Positions 1-4,977 of a stretch of DNA of 11,332 bases are shown in pieces. Under the pieces are notes generated by a model. That model did no database searches, was not told the origin of the DNA, and saw only the letters and a list, made by a program, of their open reading frames with translations. This DNA comes from Candidatus Pacearchaeota archaeon. GTDB lineage: Archaea > Nanoarchaeota > Nanoarchaeia > Pacearchaeales > GW2011-AR1. Within the stretch, counting starts at the first letter, position 1. Each line of letters opens with the position of its first letter. Location: NCBI GenBank assembly GCA_023228245.1, contig JALOBN010000068.1, forward strand, positions 1 to 11,332, written 5' to 3'. The position numbers and the translations under genes were made by a program.

Positions 1-85
1 GCCAGATGGCTCACGAGCCACTGTGGGCCTCAAGGCGGGCCAAATAGACTGCCCGAGGAACAAAGATCTCAAAGAGAAGGTAACC
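1..85 (+). other. Left edge: probable tail of an upstream gene and recT leader
   Basis: This stretch precedes the best-supported recT start. The recT frame itself is open to the window edge, with a GTG at 23, but that GTG has no ribosome binding site. Two other forward frames are also open from the edge and stop at 45-47 (TAG) and 103-105 (TAG), so either could be the end of an upstream gene. The purine-rich stretch at 71-80 is the likely ribosome binding site of recT. Which frame was coding cannot be decided from 85 bases. Confidence 0.4.
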
Positions 86-763
86 ATGCTTATTTGCGAT
101 ATTAGGGCCGGTCTGGTGCAATCCCCCATGATCACAGAAGAGTCCACAAAAATCATGGCCCTGATGAAGCAAGTCCCCGGGTACATGCCTGAGATCTCTA
201 TCGAGATGATTGCTAATCTGGTCCACTGCCCGAATGCCACTGCTGACGATCTCATGATGCTCGCGGTCACTGCCAAAAACATCGGGGCAAATCCGTTCCT
301 GCCAGGCGAAATCTTCCTAATCAAGCCAAAGCAGAGAGATGACGGCGGCCAGCCACCTGCATATACTGTGATCGGTCAGACTCTGGTGGCTAAGAAGCTC
401 TGCAACGCGCCTGGGTTCCTCAAGGCCATCCGGGGAATAATAGTCGAGTCCAAAGAGGGCGTGGTTGCCTTCAAGAGCGGCAACTACTACAACCCAAAGC
501 GCGAGGAATTGACGGGCGCGTGGGCGGAAGTGCAATACGACGATGGCCGGGTGATCCGCAAGGAGATGCCGTTGTGTGAGTTGATCGGCACAACTCCCAA
601 CTGGAAGAAAATGCCCGGCCTCATGGCGGCGAAGTGTGTGTTTATGATGGCCGCACGGGAAGCGGAACCCAACCTCATGGGCGGATGCTATGACGTAGAT
701 GAGGTGAACGGCAAAATCTACATGGATGAAAGCAAGGAGATCAGGACGGAGGTATCCGCTTGA
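86..763 (+). CDS. recT: RecT/Bet-family single-strand annealing protein
   Basis: Phage-type single-strand DNA annealing protein that would pair complementary strands during viral replication and recombination, normally acting on ends resected by a partner nuclease. From ATG 86 it is 225 aa. The motif GANPFLPGEIFLIK (residues 67-80) matches the hallmark 'G-x-N/D-P-F-x-x-x-I-Y/F-x-I-K' of the RecT/Bet superfamily, and the C-terminal block around WKKMP (173-177) followed by AAKCVFMMAAREAEP matches its conserved 'W-x-x-M-P-x-x-M-x-x-K' helix. ATG 86 is preferred over the in-frame GTG 23 because GAGAAGG (74-80) lies just upstream of it, but the longer form (246 aa) or a form continuing left of the window cannot be excluded. 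Its TGA overlaps the TTG start of the next gene. Family assignment is by motif, not by alignment. Confidence 0.85.
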   Translation: MLICDIRAGLVQSPMITEESTKIMALMKQVPGYMPEISIEMIANLVHCPNATADDLMMLAVTAKNIGANPFLPGEIFLIKPKQRDDGGQPPAYTVIGQTLVAKKLCNAPGFLKAIRGIIVESKEGVVAFKSGNYYNPKREELTGAWAEVQYDDGRVIRKEMPLCELIGTTPNWKKMPGLMAAKCVFMMAAREAEPNLMGGCYDVDEVNGKIYMDESKEIRTEVSA

Positions 764-906
764 CCTTCTGTCTCTGGGAAGAATACCAGCGCACCGGGCT
801 ATTCTCCGACATGACTCGATGGCTCAAGCATCGGGCATATTGTGGTCTGGTGCTGGCCGGCCTGGAAGATGACTCAGACAACTTTTGGAGGCCGGAATGT
901 CAATGA
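760..906 (+). CDS. Small protein of 48 aa, TTG start, unknown function
   Basis: A 48-codon frame starting at TTG 760, which overlaps the recT stop as TTGA. A strong ribosome binding site GGAGGT (748-753) sits 6 nt upstream of the TTG, which is the main reason to believe it. The product is rich in aromatic residues and acidic near its C-terminus (GLEDDSDNFWRPE), with Cys at 4, 28 and 47. No family is recognised. It ends with TGA overlapping the ATG of the next small gene. Position and coupling suggest it is co-made with RecT; function unknown. Confidence 0.6.
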   Translation: MTFCLWEEYQRTGLFSDMTRWLKHRAYCGLVLAGLEDDSDNFWRPECQ

Positions 907-1040
907 TTCCCCCCTGCCGCCACCGATCCCTAGCCCGCAACGGCAGGGACTTTTCTTGCCCGGTCAAGAAGATTGTACTTACGCCAGATGAGTGTCTGGT
1001 ATATTGCTCAAAAATATGCGATAGTCGGGAGGAAGCATGA
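903..1040 (+). CDS. Small Cys-rich protein of 45 aa, possible zinc binder
   Basis: Starts at ATG 903, overlapping the previous TGA as ATGA, and ends at TGA 1038-1040, overlapping the next ATG as ATGA. GGAGG at 887-891 could serve as ribosome binding site, though at a long spacing of about 11 nt. The 45-aa product has Cys at 5, 19, 31, 35 and 39 and His at 7; the C-terminal DECLVYCSKICD resembles the second half of a small zinc ribbon (C-x3-C). Zinc binding is inference. No homologous family recognised. Confidence 0.5.
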   Translation: MIPPCRHRSLARNGRDFSCPVKKIVLTPDECLVYCSKICDSREEA

Positions 1041-1177
1041 ATACTGAGCTGTTAGCATTTATCTTGGTCGTGGTCGCTTATGGGGCCATGCTGGGTGTGC
1101 TGTTTGCATTCTTATGGGCCGTCTGGAACTGGATTGTACTACCAACTTTGCCGTATGTTGTGGGGTTGCTTGCATGA
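1037..1177 (+). CDS. Small single-span membrane peptide, 46 aa
   Basis: ATG 1037 has an excellent ribosome binding site, GGGAGG at 1027-1032, 4 nt before the start. The 46-aa product is almost wholly hydrophobic: residues 5-34 (LLAFILVVVAYGAMLGVLFA followed by FLWAVWNWIV) would form one long or two short transmembrane helices, followed by a hydrophobic tail with two Pro. It begins in the stop of the preceding gene and its TGA overlaps the ATG of the following gene as ATGA. Candidates for its role (membrane anchor, holin-like, superinfection exclusion) cannot be separated; its position in an early operon rather than beside lysis genes argues mildly against a holin. Confidence 0.65.
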   Translation: MNTELLAFILVVVAYGAMLGVLFAFLWAVWNWIVLPTLPYVVGLLA

Positions 1178-1464
1178 AACTCAATCTCTATAAATGTTCT
1201 GCCAAAGACCGCGAATGGTACTCTCTAGCGGAAGCGATCTGCAACGGAGCCATTCCGCTATCATGTGATGGTAATGGATGGATATATTCGTATGATGTCC
1301 CTCCTGAAAAGATCGAATTCTTCAAGGAAGTCGAGGTCGATCTGTCTCAATTCATAGACGCGGAAACAAACGCAATCAAGCGGCAACTTGAGGCCAAGAC
1401 GAAGGAGCTGGCGGAATTGCAAGAGAGCATGGCACATCTGGGATGGCGACTGTGGTTCAAATGA
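1174..1464 (+). CDS. Hypothetical protein with C-terminal coiled coil, 96 aa
   Basis: The frame is open from ATG 1114, but ATG 1174 is preferred because it overlaps the stop of the membrane peptide as ATGA, like its neighbours, and because 1114-1173 would be read over the peptide gene. The 96-aa product starts MKLNLYKCSAKDREWYSLAE, has Cys at 8, 23 and 31, and from about residue 62 to 87 forms a charged heptad-like helix (IKRQLEAKTKELAELQESM), a likely coiled coil. It ends GWRLWFK. No family recognised. The last codons overlap the ATG of a 29-aa frame. Confidence 0.65.
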   Translation: MKLNLYKCSAKDREWYSLAEAICNGAIPLSCDGNGWIYSYDVPPEKIEFFKEVEVDLSQFIDAETNAIKRQLEAKTKELAELQESMAHLGWRLWFK

Positions 1465-1550
1465 CTCCTGAAGAAGCCCGCCGCAAGCTGATTGAGGAGA
1501 TGATGCCTGATATCAGAGAGGAGGAAGAGCATGCTCCTATTCAAGCCTGA
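1461..1550 (+). CDS. Possible micro-ORF of 29 aa between coupled genes
   Basis: ATG 1461 overlaps the previous TGA (ATGA) and the frame runs 29 codons to TGA 1548-1550, ending 20 nt inside the ASCH gene. The product MTPEEARRKLIEEMMPDIRE is followed by an acidic run and is predicted helical. There is no clear ribosome binding site. It may be a real peptide or a translational relay that carries ribosomes to the strong AGGAGG site of the next gene. Confidence is low because of its size. Confidence 0.35.
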   Translation: MTPEEARRKLIEEMMPDIREEEEHAPIQA

Positions 1551-1854
1551 GCACGTAGCGCCAATTCTAGCTGGCACCAAAACCCAAACTCGCCGGATAT
1601 GGGCGCGGAAACATGCTAACGTCGGGGCTATCCATCTAGCAAAAACCAAAATGCTCTCTAAAGAATATTTCGCGAAGTTAGAGATCCTGGATGTTTACCA
1701 GGAAGACCTCCTCGACATATCAGACGAAGATGCGAAAGCTGAAGGATATCTGAGTCGTGATGAATATCTCGTAGCCTTCTGCCGGATTAACAAACTGGGC
1801 TTGGGCGATCTCGATAACCTTATGGTGTGGGTTGTGAGGTTCCGATGCAAATAG
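1531..1854 (+). CDS. ASCH-domain protein
   Basis: A 107-aa protein, almost entirely one ASCH (ASC-1 homology) domain, a PUA-like RNA-binding beta-barrel fold common in phages and archaea. The diagnostic GTKTQTRR sits at residues 15-22 after MLLFKPEHVAPILA. The second half carries the usual EDAKAEGYLSRDEYLVAFCR segment (67-85) and the closing strand VWVVRFR (99-105). Some ASCH proteins are RNA-binding or hydrolyse modified nucleosides (YqfB-type amidohydrolases); which applies here cannot be told. The start is fixed by AGGAGG (1519-1524), 6 nt upstream. Its stop TAG lies within ATGCAAATAG, which holds the start of the next gene. Confidence 0.8.
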   Translation: MLLFKPEHVAPILAGTKTQTRRIWARKHANVGAIHLAKTKMLSKEYFAKLEILDVYQEDLLDISDEDAKAEGYLSRDEYLVAFCRINKLGLGDLDNLMVWVVRFRCK

Positions 1855-2015
1855 ATCTCCGGCAGGCAGAACTGCTTGCCGAAATACTTACGCGAGAATA
1901 CCCAGATGTAAGAGACCATTTCAGGGACATGAGCAAGATTCTAGCGGCTAAATCGGATGCGTTGCGCATGTTTCCGATACTGGTCAAGGAGCTGAAAGAA
2001 TGCAGGGAACGATAG
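1845..2015 (+). CDS. Small helical protein, 56 aa
   Basis: ATG 1845 overlaps the ASCH stop by 10 nt and has GAGGT (1836-1840) 4 nt upstream. An in-frame ATG at 1827 would add six residues but lacks this site. The product (MQIDLRQAELLAEILTREYP...) is charged and predicted all-helical, with no cysteine until its C-terminal KECRER. No family recognised. Its last 16 nt are also the first 16 nt of the next gene. Confidence 0.6.
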   Translation: MQIDLRQAELLAEILTREYPDVRDHFRDMSKILAAKSDALRMFPILVKELKECRER

Positions 2016-2182
2016 CCACATACCTCAGGCGGTTAGCAAATTGGCTAGATCCGCCTCATGCATGGAATGTATATATAAACTGTGATACTTCGCAGGCAAT
2101 CGCGGCAATGGGCTCGTTGCAAGCGGAATTTCAGAAAATGCTCGATAAGATTGAGTGGGGGGTTAAATGCAGGAAAGAATAG
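2000..2182 (+). CDS. Small protein, 60 aa, unknown function
   Basis: ATG 2000 lies inside the 3' end of the preceding gene (16-nt overlap) and has AAGGAG at 1986-1991, 8 nt upstream. The product begins MQGTIATYLRRLANWLDPPH; the N-terminal half is amphipathic and aromatic and the C-terminal half is helical (LQAEFQKMLDKIEWGVKCRKE). The N-terminus resembles that of the next protein (MQERIAVYIS), and the C-terminus (KCRKE) resembles that of the previous one (ECRER), because the junction sequences are similar. No function can be proposed. Confidence 0.6.
   Translation: MQGTIATYLRRLANWLDPPHAWNVYINCDTSQAIAAMGSLQAEFQKMLDKIEWGVKCRKE
2070..2079 (+). promoter_or_regulatory. Possible internal TATA box
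   Basis: TATATATAAA within the 60-aa gene is a good match to an archaeal TATA box and would place transcription about 25-30 nt downstream (around 2104), giving a roughly 60-nt leader for the ERCC4-type nuclease gene at 2167. Only the sequence match supports it. Confidence 0.25.
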
Positions 2183-2982
2183 CCGTCTACATTAGCCCAA
2201 ATGAGCGCGGCTCAGATCGGGCCAAGCATCTTGCCCTGGCGATATCCGAGGATAACCGCTTCATGCTGCCGAGCTTCCAGGAGATAGATGTGGACTTGCG
2301 GTTTAGCACAGAATCGATATGCAAAGAACCGTATTGTGTCGATGGTCTCGATGCAAATTATCAGAACTGTATGAAATGCGGCGGATCTGGAAAGGTACAC
2401 AACATTTTCAATGCAGAGCTTAAAGAGCCCGCTGATTATGTTTCTTCCGCTCTAGGCAAGGATGGCCATCTGTATCAACAGGTCTTGGCCATGAGAGAGG
2501 CCGGGCATCCTGCGATGATCCTGGTCCTGGGAGATGACGCGGATGTCAACATGGCCGTAAAGGACTCCTTAGTGACCAGATATCGAGGGAAGGAGCTTGG
2601 CTATCAGATAGCATCATACAATGACAGATTGCAGGATTTTGAGGCCCAAGCATATTCCTTGGGCATTCCCGTCATGAGGTGGAAGGCATCCCCCTGGAAA
2701 CGGCTACTCTCTACATCGCATAAGATCCTCGTGGGCGGGAACCTCATGGGCTATCGGCCCCGCCCGGCGGATAATGAGAGGGATCTAGCCGCTGCAAGCC
2801 TTTTATTCAAAGGAATCGGCCCGAAGATCCTTGAGCCGATATTAGCCGAATATGATCTCTGCTTTGTGCCGAAAGGCGAATTTGCCAGGCAACCTTGCGA
2901 CATGCCGGGGATTGGCCCCAAGCGTGCCGCGATAATCGACAAGAAGATAGCGATGGTATATGGGATGAGGGCCAAAGCATGA
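2167..2982 (+). CDS. ERCC4/XPF-type nuclease with zinc cluster and tandem HhH
   Basis: A 271-aa structure-specific endonuclease of the XPF/Mus81/Hef class. The ERCC4 active-site pattern E-x-K-x3-D is seen as E84-L-K86-E-P-A-D90, followed by YVSSALGKDGHLYQQVLAMRE and the strand MILVLGDD, matching the family order 'ERK-x3-D-F-x-x-S...G-R...Q...L...L-I-L-E-G'; the usual ERK is ELK here. Just before it is a cysteine cluster C52-x4-C57-x10-C68-x2-C71 (CMKCGGSGK), probably a zinc site. The C-terminal third has two helix-hairpin-helix motifs, GIGPK (216-220) and MPGIGPKRA (246-254), for DNA binding. There is no helicase domain. It likely cuts branched or flapped DNA during viral recombination and may work with RecT encoded upstream. 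The start has GGGGGGT at 2157-2163, and the gene overlaps its predecessor by 16 nt. Confidence 0.82.
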   Translation: MQERIAVYISPNERGSDRAKHLALAISEDNRFMLPSFQEIDVDLRFSTESICKEPYCVDGLDANYQNCMKCGGSGKVHNIFNAELKEPADYVSSALGKDGHLYQQVLAMREAGHPAMILVLGDDADVNMAVKDSLVTRYRGKELGYQIASYNDRLQDFEAQAYSLGIPVMRWKASPWKRLLSTSHKILVGGNLMGYRPRPADNERDLAAASLLFKGIGPKILEPILAEYDLCFVPKGEFARQPCDMPGIGPKRAAIIDKKIAMVYGMRAKA

Positions 2983-3104
2983 TCCGCCTACATCGCCCTT
3001 GGCCACCTCATCACATCCGCCTGCCATTGCATCCCAGGGTCTGGCGGGCGGATAGGCAGATTGTGAGGGCAAGATATAAACCTTTGAAGCAAGCGATTAG
3101 CTAG
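2979..3104 (+). CDS. Small basic His/Arg/Pro-rich protein, 41 aa
   Basis: ATG 2979 overlaps the nuclease stop as ATGA; GAGGG lies about 8 nt upstream. The 41-aa product (MIRLHRPWPPHHIRLPLHPR...) is strongly basic and rich in His, Pro and Arg, ending KPLKQAIS. It is followed at once by the repeated leader cassette of the next gene. No family recognised. Coupling favours a real gene; its odd composition leaves room for a chance frame. Confidence 0.45.
   Translation: MIRLHRPWPPHHIRLPLHPRVWRADRQIVRARYKPLKQAIS
3073..3080 (+). promoter_or_regulatory. Possible TATA box for the 3126 gene group
   Basis: GATATAAA preceded by purine-rich GGCAA resembles an archaeal BRE/TATA element. A start about 26-30 nt downstream (near 3104) would give a short leader consisting of the TTACCAACAAGGAGC cassette. 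This is the first intergenic gap after the overlapping operon, which makes a promoter here plausible. Confidence 0.35.
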
Positions 3105-3119
3105 TTACCAACAAGGAGC
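3105..3119 (+). repeat. Leader/RBS cassette, copy 1
   Basis: TTACCAACAAGGAGC, identical over 15 nt to 3417-3431. It begins directly after the TAG stop of the preceding gene (3102-3104) and contains AAGGAG, the ribosome binding site of the gene at 3126. Confidence 0.85.
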
Positions 3120-3125
3120 ATAAAC

Positions 3126-3416
3126 ATGGGCGCAGATGTCGGTTTATATAAATTCAGTTATCCTGAACTATTCGCCAAACTGAAAGGGATCGGGGCAACC
3201 GATGAAGCAATGCTTGAAAAGATCCTCTTGACCTTCGGCTTTCGGTTTGGTGATGTCTATATCATCCTGTCCGATCAGCATGCAGATGACTACAATAGCT
3301 ATTGGAGTCTGGGTGATGCGCTGGATAATGCTTTCGGAATTGATGATAGTTTCGAGTTGATCGTGAATATGAGCGATCTGCTGGATGCCCATAAATCCGC
3401 GAATGATTTGGATTGA
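3126..3416 (+). CDS. Hypothetical acidic protein, 96 aa
   Basis: ATG 3126 follows AAGGAG within the repeated leader cassette, so the start is secure. The 96-aa product is acidic and rich in aromatic residues, with a first half MGADVGLYKFSYPELFAKLK, a central hydrophobic segment (ILLTFGFRFGDVYIIL) and an Asp-rich C-terminal half (DDYNSYWSLGDALDNAFGID). There is no signal peptide and the hydrophobic segment is interrupted by charges, so a soluble protein is more likely. No family recognised. It stops exactly where the second leader cassette begins. Confidence 0.7.
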   Translation: MGADVGLYKFSYPELFAKLKGIGATDEAMLEKILLTFGFRFGDVYIILSDQHADDYNSYWSLGDALDNAFGIDDSFELIVNMSDLLDAHKSANDLD

Positions 3417-3431
3417 TTACCAACAAGGAGC
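3417..3431 (+). repeat. Leader/RBS cassette, copy 2
   Basis: Second exact copy of TTACCAACAAGGAGC, again starting on the base after a stop codon (TGA 3414-3416) and ending 7 nt before the ATG at 3439. It supplies the AAGGAG of the MazG-like gene. Confidence 0.85.
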
Positions 3432-3438
3432 TTTACAC

Positions 3439-3732
3439 ATGATTGAACCCACATGCCGCCTTCTCCATTCCATCGAGCAAGACGGCCAAACACCAGAACT
3501 GCGAACCCTTATCTTACAAAAAGAAATTGCCCAGGTCGGTTACAGGCTGGTCCGGGCACATCGGACCCCCCAAGACGCGGCTGCATACATGGCTGACATC
3601 GGTCTTGAGATCGGGCACGCGATGGTACAGCTTGAAATGCTGGCGCTGGATTTGGGTCTGGTGCCGGAAGAATGCAAGACACTGGGATTGAAGACCACAT
3701 ATGAGAGATTCAAGGAGTTCTGGCCAAAATGA
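3439..3732 (+). CDS. MazG-like all-alpha NTP pyrophosphohydrolase, probable
   Basis: A 97-aa, all-helical protein. The frame is open from an ATG at 3385, but ATG 3439 is chosen because it follows the AAGGAG cassette and avoids a 32-nt overlap. The pattern LQKEIAQVGYRLVRAHRTPQ followed by MADIGLEIGHAMVQLEMLAL resembles the metal-binding helices of small phage MazG-like proteins (E29, D53, E57 and E66 are candidate ligands), and LKTTYERFKEF resembles their usual C-terminal 'K-x-x-R' helix. Such enzymes hydrolyse NTPs or dNTPs to NMP or dNMP and PPi. The neighbour, thymidylate synthase, overlaps by ATGA, so a nucleotide-pool role fits. The family call is moderate: the EExxE motif is not complete. 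Confidence 0.5.
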   Translation: MIEPTCRLLHSIEQDGQTPELRTLILQKEIAQVGYRLVRAHRTPQDAAAYMADIGLEIGHAMVQLEMLALDLGLVPEECKTLGLKTTYERFKEFWPK

Positions 3733-4319
3733 TAATAACCCCTAACCAGATTCAAGCATTTGAGACACCGGGTGCTGCATGGCGTTGGGCATGTGAAATG
3801 ATCAATCGTTTCGGCCAGAAAGTCGTCACAGAGGACGGGCAAACCACAAAAGAGATCAGGAACCTTGTTTTGCAGGTGCAAAACCCTGATCTCGGATGGC
3901 CCATATCTGGTTCAAATTGGGATATCCCCGCGCTGGAAGTCTACTATCAAGATCAGATTATTGGCACGGAAAACCCAACTGGCTTCTCGTATATTTACGG
4001 CCAAAGGATAGCGCCTCATCTCGCGCCTCTAATAGCCAAACTGAAAGCTCAACCAGAAAGCAGGCGCGCGGTGATCTCGCTCTGGCACGATTCCGATTAC
4101 GACATCCAACACCCGCCTTGCTGGATGGTCTTGGAGTTCTTGATCAGAGGAGATCAATTGCATTTAACGGCTTTTATAAGAAGCAATGATATGTTACAAG
4201 CGTGGCCTGCAAATGCTTACGGCTTGAGCAAGTTGCTCTCCAATGTTGCCTCTGAAGTTGGCTGCGAAACCGGAAGCCTGACCACAATTAGCGCGAGTGC
4301 CCATATCTATATCGAATAG
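3729..4319 (+). CDS. thyA: Thymidylate synthase, methanogen type
   Basis: Would methylate dUMP to dTMP. The length of 196 aa is that of the short methanogen-type family, not the bacterial ThyA of about 264 aa. Visible signatures: GWPISGSNWDIPALE (56-70), the substrate segment YIYGQR (88-93), the catalytic Cys in HPPC (C131), the dUMP phosphate and base contacts RSND (151-154) and N162 in PANAY, and the closing HIY (192-194). N162, the residue that is Asp in dCMP hydroxymethylases, is Asn here, favouring dUMP as substrate. AAGGAG at 3713-3718 precedes ATG 3729, which overlaps the preceding stop by 4 nt. In methanogen-type enzymes the carbon donor is thought to be a methanopterin derivative; this is known of the family, not shown here. 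Confidence 0.85.
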   Translation: MIITPNQIQAFETPGAAWRWACEMINRFGQKVVTEDGQTTKEIRNLVLQVQNPDLGWPISGSNWDIPALEVYYQDQIIGTENPTGFSYIYGQRIAPHLAPLIAKLKAQPESRRAVISLWHDSDYDIQHPPCWMVLEFLIRGDQLHLTAFIRSNDMLQAWPANAYGLSKLLSNVASEVGCETGSLTTISASAHIYIE

Positions 4320-4619
4320 GTGATAATTATCAATCGATGTAAAACCTGTGGTCAGGCCATGAGCCGCCACCACATCACCTATTGCTCCCAGGAGTGTCAG
4401 TCTATAGGGCAGTCCTGGGTGTTGGCAAGCTTGCCGTCCAAGCAAGATGATGCGATCAGTGCCAGGCAGCTTGCCGCAATCGGTAAGCGGACTTATAAGA
4501 ACACTCTTGGCCTGCTGCATGGCCTGCTTGCCCGGGGGCTAATTGCCCGGCAAGATGCTTCGTATGTCAACGCGAAATACCTATGGTGGAGGCTCCCTTG
4601 TCGCAGGACGAAATATTAG
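4320..4619 (+). CDS. Zinc-ribbon plus winged-helix DNA-binding protein
   Basis: A 99-aa protein starting at GTG 4320, directly after the thymidylate synthase stop. An N-terminal zinc ribbon C7-x2-C10-x11-C22-x3-C26 (RCKTCGQAMS...YCSQEC) is followed by a winged helix-turn-helix-like region (about 44-90: ARQLAAIGKRTYKNTLGLLH, then GLLARGLIAR). The start is awkward: AGGTGA (4318-4323) overlaps the GTG itself, and the next in-frame ATG would remove the first CxxC, so GTG, or possibly a non-ATG start just downstream, is needed to keep the zinc site. Probably a small transcription regulator. The 3' end overlaps the next winged-helix gene by 22 nt. Confidence 0.65.
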   Translation: MIIINRCKTCGQAMSRHHITYCSQECQSIGQSWVLASLPSKQDDAISARQLAAIGKRTYKNTLGLLHGLLARGLIARQDASYVNAKYLWWRLPCRRTKY

Positions 4620-4858
4620 CCGTGATGTCAGATCGGCCAATCACCCAAAAGCAGCTCATGCAGCAACTGCATATCGAAAGCGGCGTCCTGTCCCATCGCC
4701 TGAACAGCCTCATGCGCAAGGGCCTGATAGAGCGGCATGTGCTGGAAATCCCCTATAGGCCGTTCGGCTATGTGCTGGCGGGAAGATATGAGGTGGCAGG
4801 TGGTCGCATGCAGTGGCCGAAGTTTGTTAATCATTGTGAGATCGGTTCTCACATTTAA
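4598..4858 (+). CDS. Small winged-helix (MarR-like) regulator
   Basis: An 86-aa DNA-binding protein. The in-frame ATG at 4583 has no ribosome binding site, while GGTGGAGG (4585-4592) lies 5 nt before TTG 4598, so TTG is preferred. The sequence PITQKQLMQQL (recognition entry), VLSHRLNSLMRKGLIERHVL (recognition helix and start of wing) and FGYVLAGRY (wing strand) is typical of a MarR/PadR-like winged helix. It resembles the winged-helix part of the preceding protein, with a shared 'LL/LM...KGLIxR' pattern, so the two may be paralogs. Its last codons form the stem of a terminator-like hairpin. Confidence 0.7.
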   Translation: MSQDEILAVMSDRPITQKQLMQQLHIESGVLSHRLNSLMRKGLIERHVLEIPYRPFGYVLAGRYEVAGGRMQWPKFVNHCEIGSHI

Positions 4859-4873
4859 CCTCTTTTCTGTCCT
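4836..4873 (+). terminator. Hairpin and T-rich tract ending the early gene block
   Basis: A perfect 6-bp inverted repeat GTGAGA (4836-4841) / TCTCAC (4847-4852) with a 5-nt loop lies in the last codons of the regulator and is followed by ATTTAACCTCTTTTCTG. T-rich tracts terminate archaeal transcription; a promoter region follows at once. Confidence 0.45.
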
Positions 4874-4891
4874 GCCTAGGCAAATATCAAA

Positions 4892-4918
4892 TTTATATTA
4901 TCCAAACCTATTTATACT
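4892..4918 (+). promoter_or_regulatory. Promoter region with two TATA-like boxes
   Basis: TTTATATTA (4892-4900) and TTTATACT (4911-4918) both match archaeal TATA boxes in an AT-rich gap following a terminator. A start about 25-30 nt downstream of the first would fall at the ATG 4927, giving a nearly leaderless mRNA. A start from the second would fall near 4940-4945, at the foot of the leader hairpin. Confidence 0.5.
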
Positions 4919-4940
4919 GTGGCTGCATGGTGGATAATCG

Positions 4941-4968
4941 AGCCCGGCTTACCACCGGGCTTAAGGAG
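4941..4968 (+). promoter_or_regulatory. Leader hairpin with ribosome binding site
   Basis: A perfect 7-bp stem AGCCCGG (4941-4947) / CCGGGCT (4955-4961) with loop CTTACCA sits directly before AAGGAG (4963-4968), which is 9 nt from GTG 4978. It could protect the 5' end or control access to the ribosome binding site. It has no following T-run, so it is not a terminator. Confidence 0.45.
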
Positions 4969-4977
4969 CTGTCTATT

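Noticed and set aside
4927..4977. N-terminal extension of the double zinc-ribbon protein from ATG 4927
   Set aside because: Not excluded, but the ideal AAGGAG before GTG 4978 and the GC hairpin in between favour the shorter protein; kept as an alternative in the feature text.
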